Made by a program: the position numbers and the translations under genes. A stretch of 9,071 nt of DNA from Competibacteraceae bacterium UBA2788 (GTDB taxonomy: Bacteria; Pseudomonadota; Gammaproteobacteria; Competibacterales; Competibacteraceae). Within the stretch, counting starts at the first letter, position 1. Every line of letters starts with the position of its first letter. Below are positions 4,592-9,071 of this stretch, piece after piece. The DNA lies in contig DEHY01000154.1 in assembly GCA_002352185.1 (NCBI GenBank), forward strand, positions 3,948-13,018, given 5' to 3'. Under the pieces are notes generated by a model that saw nothing but the letters and a program-made list of their open reading frames with translations, did no database searches and was not told the origin of the DNA.

Positions 4592-5644
4592 ATGCTGCGC
4601 AGTCCCCGTGATTTCTTCAAGCCCAAAGTTGTTGGCGCTCCCGAACCCGTGCGTGAAATTCCAGTATTGCCATCGCGCATGATTCACTTCTTCGACCCCA
4701 GCAATCCAAAAATGGCGGTCAAGGTGCCGGACATCGCCAAGACCGTGGATATCATGCTGGGCAATCTGGAAGACGCCGTGCCGATTGACCGCAAGGAAGC
4801 CGCCCGCGAAGGGCTGGTGAAAATTGGCAAGAGCGTGGATTTTGGCGATACCCAGTTCTGGACCCGCGTTAACAGCCTCGACAGCCCGTGGTTTATTGAT
4901 GATTTAATCCGGCTGGTCGGCGAAATTGGCGACAAGCTGGACGTGATCATGCTGCCCAAAATTCAGGGGCCGTGGGACATCCATTTCGCCGATCAACTGC
5001 TGGCGCAACTGGAAGCCAAGTACGGCGTGAAAAAGCCGCTGTTGATTCACGCCATCCTGGAAACCGCGCTCGGCGTCGCCAATGTGGACGACATCGCCAA
5101 CGCCAGCCCGCGCATGCAGGGGATGAGTCTCGGCCCTGCGGATCTGGCGGCGTCGCGGCGGATGAAAACCACCCGGGTCGGCGGCGGCCATCCCGATTAT
5201 GTGGTGCGCACCGATCCCGATCCCGCCAATCCCAACGCGCCACGGCCCACCGCGCAGCAGGATTTATGGCACTACACCATTGGGCGGATGGTAGATGCTT
5301 GTGTCAGTGTTGGCGCGCTGGCCTTTTACGGCCCGTTTGGCGACATCGCCGACTTGGTCGCCTGCGAAGACCAATTCCGCAACGCCTACCTGATGGGCTG
5401 CGTCGGCACCTGGACCCTGCATCCCAACCAGATCGCCATTGCCAAGCGCGTGTTCAGCCCGAAGCCGGAGGAAGTCGTCTGGGCCAAGCGGGTGGTCGAG
5501 GCCATGCCCGACGGCAGCGGCGCGGTGATGATCGACGGCAAGATGCAGGACGACGCCACCTGGAAACAGTGCAAGGTGGTACTCAATCTCGCCCAGCTCA
5601 TCGCCACCCGCGATCCTGAATATAAGGCGCTATACGGGTTCTAA
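4592..5644 (+). CDS. mcl: Malyl-CoA / beta-methylmalyl-CoA / citramalyl-CoA lyase family (CitE/HpcH-HpaI fold)
   Basis: Mg2+-dependent CoA-ester lyase (350 aa). In the family it cleaves or forms L-malyl-CoA (acetyl-CoA + glyoxylate), beta-methylmalyl-CoA (propionyl-CoA + glyoxylate) and, in the trifunctional Chloroflexus enzyme, citramalyl-CoA (acetyl-CoA + pyruvate). Visible: GNLEDAVP (57-64), substrate-binding Arg in WTRVN (R92), metal-ligand Glu in HAILETALG (E157), metal-ligand Asp in [10 protein letters not shown] (D184), [23 protein letters not shown] and the C-terminal lid [20 protein letters not shown]. Length and these segments agree better with my memory of the ~348-aa Chloroflexus lyase than with the shorter (~320 aa) alphaproteobacterial Mcl1. 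It begins 37 bases after meaB, probably as one transcript. Neighbouring mutase and MeaB genes support a role in propionyl-CoA/glyoxylate metabolism. Which substrate dominates cannot be read from sequence. Confidence 0.85.
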   Translation: MLRSPRDFFKPKVVGAPEPVREIPVLPSRMIHFFDPSNPKMAVKVPDIAKTVDIMLGNLEDAVPIDRKEAAREGLVKIGKSVDFGDTQFWTRVNSLDSPWFIDDLIRLVGEIGDKLDVIMLPKIQGPWDIHFADQLLAQLEAKYGVKKPLLIHAILETALGVANVDDIANASPRMQGMSLGPADLAASRRMKTTRVGGGHPDYVVRTDPDPANPNAPRPTAQQDLWHYTIGRMVDACVSVGALAFYGPFGDIADLVACEDQFRNAYLMGCVGTWTLHPNQIAIAKRVFSPKPEEVVWAKRVVEAMPDGSGAVMIDGKMQDDATWKQCKVVLNLAQLIATRDPEYKALYGF

Positions 5645-5655
5645 AGGCGCATCAC

Positions 5656-5678
5656 TCCCTCTCCCATTGGGAGAGGGA
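5656..5678. repeat. 10-bp GC-rich hairpin between lyase and dehydrogenase genes
   Basis: TCCCTCTCCC (5656-5665) pairs perfectly with GGGAGAGGGA (5669-5678) around an ATT loop, 11 bases after the lyase stop. The CCCTCTCCC/GGGAGAGGG core is a common dispersed intergenic palindrome in GC-rich proteobacteria. Only scattered Ts follow (AGTTTCGGTTT), so it may attenuate or stabilise the transcript rather than terminate fully. The dehydrogenase gene starts 34 bases later. Confidence 0.65.
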
Positions 5679-5712
5679 AGTTTCGGTTTCCCCCGTCCCG
5701 GAGCAACCGCCC

Positions 5713-6900
5713 ATGATCCAGCCGTTCTCCATCGCCCGCCTGCCGCGCATCGAATTCGGCGCCGGCTACATCAGCAAACTGCCCAATCTAATCGCCCAAT
5801 ACGGCAATCGGGTGTTGCTGGTGACCGGCCAGCGCTCTTTCCCCAACTCGCCGCATTGGCCGACCTTGCTTGCAGCGCTGGATAAGGCCGGAATCGGCTG
5901 GGAACACACGCGGGTTGGCGACGAACCTTCGCCGCAAGGGGTAGATAAAGCAGTCCGGCAATTTCACGGCAGAGACATTGCGGCAGTCGCCGGCATCGGC
6001 GGCGGCAGCGTGCTGGACGCGGCTAAAGCGATTGCCGGCTTATTGCCGAGCGGCGATTCCGCCATGGATTATCTGGAAGGCGTCGGGCCGGAGAAGCCGT
6101 ATCACGGTCCCGCTGCGCCATTTATCGCCGTGCCGACCACCGCCGGCACCGGCAGCGAAGCCACCAAGAACGCGGTGCTGAGTATGCGCGGTCCCGCCGG
6201 TTTCAAAAAATCCTTCCGCCATGATTTGCTGGTGCCGGAATACGCTCTGCTTGATCCCGATTTGCTGGCGAGCTGCCCCCCGCCGCAGATCGCCGCCAAC
6301 GCGATGGATGCCTTAACGCAATTGCTCGAATCCTATGTTTCCACCAAGGCCAACCCCTTTACCGACGCGCTGGCGGAAAGTGGGCTGAATGCGGCGCGAA
6401 AAGGTCTGTTCGCCTGGTACGAAGGCCGTGAGGAAGCCGCTGCCGGGCGGGAACGCATGGCCTATGCGGCGCTGCTGTCCGGCGTGTGTCTGGCGCAGAC
6501 CGGCCTGGGGTCGGTGCATGGGCTGGCTTCGCCGCTGGGGGCGTTTTTCCCCATTCCGCATGGCGTGGTCTGTGGCGCCCTGGTCGGAGCCGCGACCCGC
6601 GTCAATCTGGCTGCGCTGCGCGAACGCGACCCCAAAAATCCCGCGTGGCGCAAATACGCCCGCGCTGCTGAAATTCTGCACGGGCGGCATTATCCCGATC
6701 CTGAGGCGGCTCACGCTGCCTTGCTGACATTGCTGGACGACTGGACCGAACGGCTGGCCCTGCCCCGGTTAAGCGCCTATGGGATTCAGCACCGCGATTT
6801 TGCCCATGTCGTCGCCCATGCGCGCGGCGGCAGCATGAAAACCAATCCGCTGGTATTAAGCGATGCCGAAATTGCGGATGTGCTGAGACAACGGCTGTAG
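5713..6900 (+). CDS. Iron-type (group III) NAD(P)-dependent alcohol dehydrogenase
   Basis: Cytoplasmic dehydrogenase of 395 aa, a usual length for the family, with two domains. The N-terminal Rossmann-like part carries GIGGGSVLDAAK (GGGS at 96-99) for the dinucleotide and VPTTAGTGSEAT (140-151). The C-terminal helical part carries the metal site: NAMDALTQLLESY (D199), GSVHGLASPLG (H269) and PIPHGVVCG (H283). The fourth canonical ligand, a His four residues after the Asp, is Gln here (Q203), seen in some family members and compatible with Fe2+ or Zn2+ use. Start ATG 5713 follows GGAG (5700-5703) at 9-base spacing. The gene lies 68 bases after the lyase, behind a hairpin. Substrate is not deducible: primary alcohols, lactaldehyde, and semialdehydes of C3-C4 acids are all possible. 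A link to the CoA-ester pathway is inferred from position alone. Confidence 0.88.
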   Translation: MIQPFSIARLPRIEFGAGYISKLPNLIAQYGNRVLLVTGQRSFPNSPHWPTLLAALDKAGIGWEHTRVGDEPSPQGVDKAVRQFHGRDIAAVAGIGGGSVLDAAKAIAGLLPSGDSAMDYLEGVGPEKPYHGPAAPFIAVPTTAGTGSEATKNAVLSMRGPAGFKKSFRHDLLVPEYALLDPDLLASCPPPQIAANAMDALTQLLESYVSTKANPFTDALAESGLNAARKGLFAWYEGREEAAAGRERMAYAALLSGVCLAQTGLGSVHGLASPLGAFFPIPHGVVCGALVGAATRVNLAALRERDPKNPAWRKYARAAEILHGRHYPDPEAAHAALLTLLDDWTERLALPRLSAYGIQHRDFAHVVAHARGGSMKTNPLVLSDAEIADVLRQRL

Positions 6901-6931
6901 ATCCACTGAATCACGATCAGGAGAACCCGCC

Positions 6932-7966
6932 ATGAAAAAACCTCCCGTTCACGATGATCACCCCTCTTCCAAACCGGCGCGCGCACGGTCTCCTGCCGGC
7001 GTAGTCGTGGATCGGGAAACCGTCGAACTCAAACGGCTGGAAAAGCGGATTGGCCGGGTTCACCTGCAACAACGGCTGGGCATGGAAGCAGACCACGCGA
7101 CCCAAGTCTTCGGGCGCGGGCGAACGTTCTTTCACATCGAAAACTGGTATTCGATCCACGCCCTGATCCGCCTGACCCTGCGCTGCCTGGGACTGTACGG
7201 TCGGGGAGTGCGCAACGCCGCCTCCATCCAGATCCGCCACAACAATGTCGTCATCCCCCGCTTGCCCGCCGCCTTCGACGGCCTGACCCTCCTTCACCTC
7301 AGCGACCTGCATCTCGATATGGCCGACGGCTACCCCGCAGCGCTGATTGAGCGTCTACAGCAGGTGCAATACGACCTGTGCGTGATGACCGGCGATTTTC
7401 GGGCCAGGACCTTCGGCGACTACCAGGCCGCCCTCGCCGCGCTGGCCCAAGTGCGCGGCGCTCTTCACGGGCCGGTCTACGCGGTTCTGGGCAATCACGA
7501 TTCCATCCGCATGACGCCGGGCATCGAGGCGTTAGGCATCACCCTGCTGCTCAACGAAGCGGTTGCGCTGGAACTCGACGGCGCAGTCATTCACCTGGCG
7601 GGTATTGATGATCCGCACTATTTTCAGGCGGATAATTTCGACAAAGCGGCCCAGCACATCCCGCCGGATGCGACGGCCATCCTGCTATCGCATTCGCCGG
7701 AAACCTATCAGCGGGCCGCGCACGCCGGTTTCGATCTGATGCTGAGCGGCCACACCCACGGTGGACAGATTTGCCTGCCGGGCGGGATCGCCCTGATGAC
7801 CAATGCGGATTGCCCGCGCCGCTTCTGCAAGGGCGCTTGGCGCTACCACGCCATGCAGGGTTACACCTCGGTGGGATCGGGCGCTTCGGTGGTCGGGGTG
7901 CGTTTCAACTGCCCGCCGGAAATTACCCTGCATCATCTGCGAACCGGATCGGCTCCGGATCAATAA
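6932..7966 (+). CDS. Calcineurin-like metallophosphoesterase (YkuE/LpxG-like)
   Basis: Binuclear-metal phosphoesterase, 344 aa. Motifs in order: SDLHLD (D125, H127), TGDFR (D155), GNHDS (N188, H189), LLSHSPE (H254) and SGHTHGGQI (H274, H276), a complete metal-binding set. A roughly 115-residue N-terminal region precedes the catalytic domain. It includes a basic start, the segment QQRLGMEADHATQVFGRG and a hydrophobic, possibly membrane-associated helix around IHALIRLTLRCLGLYG (75-90). No cleavable signal peptide is evident. Members of this branch act on phospholipid or UDP-diacylglucosamine-type substrates in some bacteria, but this substrate is inferred only. AGGAG (6919-6923) lies 8 bases before the ATG, 31 bases after the dehydrogenase stop. 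The 3' end overlaps the convergent minus-strand gene by 7 bases. The neighbour is also a putative lipid enzyme, which may be meaningful. Confidence 0.85.
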   Translation: MKKPPVHDDHPSSKPARARSPAGVVVDRETVELKRLEKRIGRVHLQQRLGMEADHATQVFGRGRTFFHIENWYSIHALIRLTLRCLGLYGRGVRNAASIQIRHNNVVIPRLPAAFDGLTLLHLSDLHLDMADGYPAALIERLQQVQYDLCVMTGDFRARTFGDYQAALAALAQVRGALHGPVYAVLGNHDSIRMTPGIEALGITLLLNEAVALELDGAVIHLAGIDDPHYFQADNFDKAAQHIPPDATAILLSHSPETYQRAAHAGFDLMLSGHTHGGQICLPGGIALMTNADCPRRFCKGAWRYHAMQGYTSVGSGASVVGVRFNCPPEITLHHLRTGSAPDQ

Positions 7967-8445
7967 GGCCGGTTACGAACCCCAAGCCAGTAAAAGAACG
8001 GTGATAGCGTAAGCTCCAGCACGATAAAGCCGGCCACCGTCCCACCGATAGCCGGCCAGGTCAGCGCGAACTCGCCCGCCACCGCCAGCAGCGGCAACAA
8101 TGCTTCGGGAATTTGATCCAGCCCCAGCGCCATGCCGCTGGTGGGTACGCCCAGCCGCCGTTTGACAAAGCTCGACAGCAGATCTCCGATCATGGCGGCC
8201 ATGCCGATGACGCCGCCAATCCATGCCGACAACCCGAACAGCACCGCTCCAAGCCCCGCTGCCAGCGCCGCCGCAATCACTCCCCGCCAGGTCTTTGAAT
8301 CCCCCAGCCAGCGCCGCCCATCCGCCAGCGCCCGGCCCCCATCAACCGGATGATTGCCCCAAGCGCCGCAAACCGCCGCCGCGACCACCGGAGCGCCGTT
8401 GGCGATGATAATCAGCAGCAGCAGTTTCAGTTCAATGGGCAGCAT
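7960..8445 (-). CDS. CarS-like (DUF46, CDP-archaeol synthase family) membrane protein
   Basis: Integral membrane protein, 161 aa, with about four hydrophobic segments: residues 1-28 (including IELKLLLLIIIANGAPVV), 54-71, 74-90 and 113-153. Diagnostic family pieces are NGAPVV (16-21), PVDGGRALADGRRWLGDSKT (33-52), WRG, then GDLLSSFVKRRLGVPTSGMA (87-106) and LGLDQIPEALLPL. Characterised archaeal members transfer CTP to unsaturated archaetidic acid to make CDP-archaeol; bacterial homologues are often given that name with no demonstrated archaeal lipid. Here a CDP-activated lipid or related phospholipid role is only inferred. The length is near that of archaeal CarS (about 170 aa). ATG 8445 has no strong ribosome binding site. 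The TGA (plus-strand 7960-7962) lies inside the last codons of the phosphoesterase gene on the other strand. A divergent promoter region (8446-8594) separates it from the DUF2147 gene. Confidence 0.8.
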   Translation of the reverse strand: MLPIELKLLLLIIIANGAPVVAAAVCGAWGNHPVDGGRALADGRRWLGDSKTWRGVIAAALAAGLGAVLFGLSAWIGGVIGMAAMIGDLLSSFVKRRLGVPTSGMALGLDQIPEALLPLLAVAGEFALTWPAIGGTVAGFIVLELTLSPFFYWLGVRNRPY

Positions 8446-8594
8446 GGCGCAATCTGATCATTCAAGAATCGTCGCCGTCAAGATGACCGGCACATACCAG
8501 GCAAAAGCGATGGTCTCAGCCTACACTGATCCCACCGTTGCCCACCTGCCTCTCTCAACGATCATCACGATTCAAAGACATAAGGAGTCCTCGA
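8446..8594. promoter_or_regulatory. Divergent intergenic region between the CarS-like and DUF2147 genes
   Basis: These 149 bases separate two divergent start codons, so both promoters must lie here or inside the flanking genes. I see no convincing -35/-10 pair, operator palindrome or riboswitch fold. The only clear signal is the ribosome binding site of the rightward gene. Confidence 0.45.
8582..8587 (+). promoter_or_regulatory. Ribosome binding site that sets the DUF2147 start at 8595
   Basis: AAGGAG stands 7 bases before ATG 8595. The frame is open further upstream from an alternative start at 8538, but that would put a non-signal-like segment ahead of a clean signal peptide, so the start at 8595 is preferred. 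Confidence 0.8.
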
Positions 8595-9038
8595 ATGAAA
8601 GTGCCCTTTATCAGCGCCAGCCTCGGCGCCTGGTGCGGATTACTGTTGTTGTCCACGGCTCAAGCCGCAGATCTCCACTCGCCGGTCGGCAAATGGAAAA
8701 CGATTGATGACCAATCCGGCAAGCCCAAGAGTATCGTGCAGATCACCGAGGACAACGGGGTGTTGACCGGCAAGATTGTAGAATTGCTGGAAGGCGCAGC
8801 CGAAAAAACGTGCAGTAAATGTGAAGGCAATTTACAGGATAAACCATTGGTCGGCATGCGCATCTTGTGGGATTTGAAGAAGAACGGCGATGAATGGACC
8901 GATGGCAAAATCTTCAACCCAGCCGACGGCGGCACCTACACCAGCAAAGCCAGGCTGAGCAGCGACGGCAAAACCCTGGATGTCACCGGCAAGTGGATGT
9001 TCTTCAGCAAGCAACAGCAGTGGCAACGGGTCAATTGA
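8595..9038 (+). CDS. Exported DUF2147 family protein, 147 aa
   Basis: Small secreted or periplasmic protein. Residues 1-24 form a signal peptide: one Lys, a hydrophobic core ASLGAWCGLLLLS and cleavage predicted after TAQA (24/25). The mature part has the DUF2147 layout: SPVGKWKTIDDQSGKPKSIV at the start, GVLTGKIVELL, KTCSKCEG with a CxxC pair (C73, C76), PLVGMRILWDLK, WTDGKIFNPADGGTYTSKAR, then GKTLDVTGKW and QQWQRV at the end. Domain function is uncertain; the fold is thought to be a lipocalin/fatty-acid-binding-like barrel, so small-ligand binding is plausible. The CxxC pair probably forms a disulfide in the periplasm. The gene stands alone, divergent from the CarS-like gene, and a GC-rich hairpin follows 15 bases after the stop. 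Confidence 0.88.
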   Translation: MKVPFISASLGAWCGLLLLSTAQAADLHSPVGKWKTIDDQSGKPKSIVQITEDNGVLTGKIVELLEGAAEKTCSKCEGNLQDKPLVGMRILWDLKKNGDEWTDGKIFNPADGGTYTSKARLSSDGKTLDVTGKWMFFSKQQQWQRVN

Positions 9039-9053
9039 AAGTTTTGGCCTCCC

Positions 9054-9071
9054 GCTCCCGCTGGTGGGAGC
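9054..9071. repeat. Hairpin downstream of the DUF2147 gene, at the window edge
   Basis: GCTCCC (9054-9059) pairs with GGGAGC (9066-9071) around GCTGGT. It may be the first part of a terminator or of a dispersed CTCCC/GGGAG palindrome like the one at 5656-5678. The window ends at the last paired base, so a following T-tract or longer repeat cannot be judged. Confidence 0.45.

Noticed and set aside
4972..5619. Second plus-strand frame inside the lyase gene (215 codons)
   Set aside because: Its translation is extremely Arg/Gly/His-rich, as expected for a frameshifted reading of GC-rich coding DNA. The lyase frame has all family motifs.
6313..6714. Minus-strand open frame opposite the alcohol dehydrogenase
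   Set aside because: Low-complexity Arg/Gln-rich composition without recognisable domains; the sense strand has a complete dehydrogenase.
8538..8594. Upstream-extended start for the DUF2147 protein
   Set aside because: The extension has no ribosome binding site and would bury the signal peptide; AAGGAG before 8595 decides the start.

Overview
The window suggests a Gammaproteobacterium-like, GC-rich Gram-negative chromosome. The main genes are visibly GC-rich (for example 42 G/C of 60 at 3781-3840). The protein families, dispersed palindromic intergenic repeats and an exported DUF2147 protein fit Proteobacteria. The combination of a B12 mutase, MeaB and a long (350 aa) malyl-CoA-type lyase would suit a polyhydroxyalkanoate-accumulating lineage such as Competibacter or Accumulibacter relatives. 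That last placement is an inference from gene content, not from any search.

Layout. (1) 1-792 is the C-terminal part of methylmalonyl-CoA mutase, cut by the window edge. (2) 793-3381 is an AT-rich accessory island (22 G/C of 60 at 1441-1500) of small genes and repeats. It holds a 74-aa unknown protein, a 140-bp repeat (copy A), a four-gene overlapping cassette led by a PIN-domain toxin and its antitoxin, a second, degenerate copy of the repeat (copy B), an orphan HicB-like antitoxin, and a decayed vapBC pair. In the decayed pair the antitoxin has a one-base frameshift and the toxin has lost its N-terminus, including the first catalytic acid. (3) 3382-7966 resumes the GC-rich co-directional block: MeaB (mutase chaperone GTPase), a CoA-ester lyase of the malyl/methylmalyl/citramalyl-CoA type, an iron-type alcohol dehydrogenase and a calcineurin-like metallophosphoesterase. 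(4) 7960-8445, on the minus strand, encodes a CarS-like (CDP-archaeol synthase family) membrane protein that overlaps the phosphoesterase tail-to-tail. (5) 8595-9038 encodes a secreted DUF2147 protein, followed by a hairpin at the window edge.

How the genes work together. The mutase (methylmalonyl-CoA <-> succinyl-CoA) and MeaB (loading and protection of its adenosylcobalamin) form a functional unit that the island now splits. The lyase joins or splits acetyl-CoA or propionyl-CoA with glyoxylate, or citramalyl-CoA to acetyl-CoA plus pyruvate. Together with the mutase this fits propionyl-CoA and C2 (acetyl/glyoxylate) assimilation, part of the logic of the 3-hydroxypropionate bi-cycle. The dehydrogenase could act on an alcohol or aldehyde of the same pathway, but its substrate cannot be read from sequence.

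The most interesting part is the island. Two copies of one repeat bracket a toxin-antitoxin cassette. The intact copy contains mutually exclusive hairpin arms just upstream of a nine-codon leader ORF, whose stop overlaps the toxin start.
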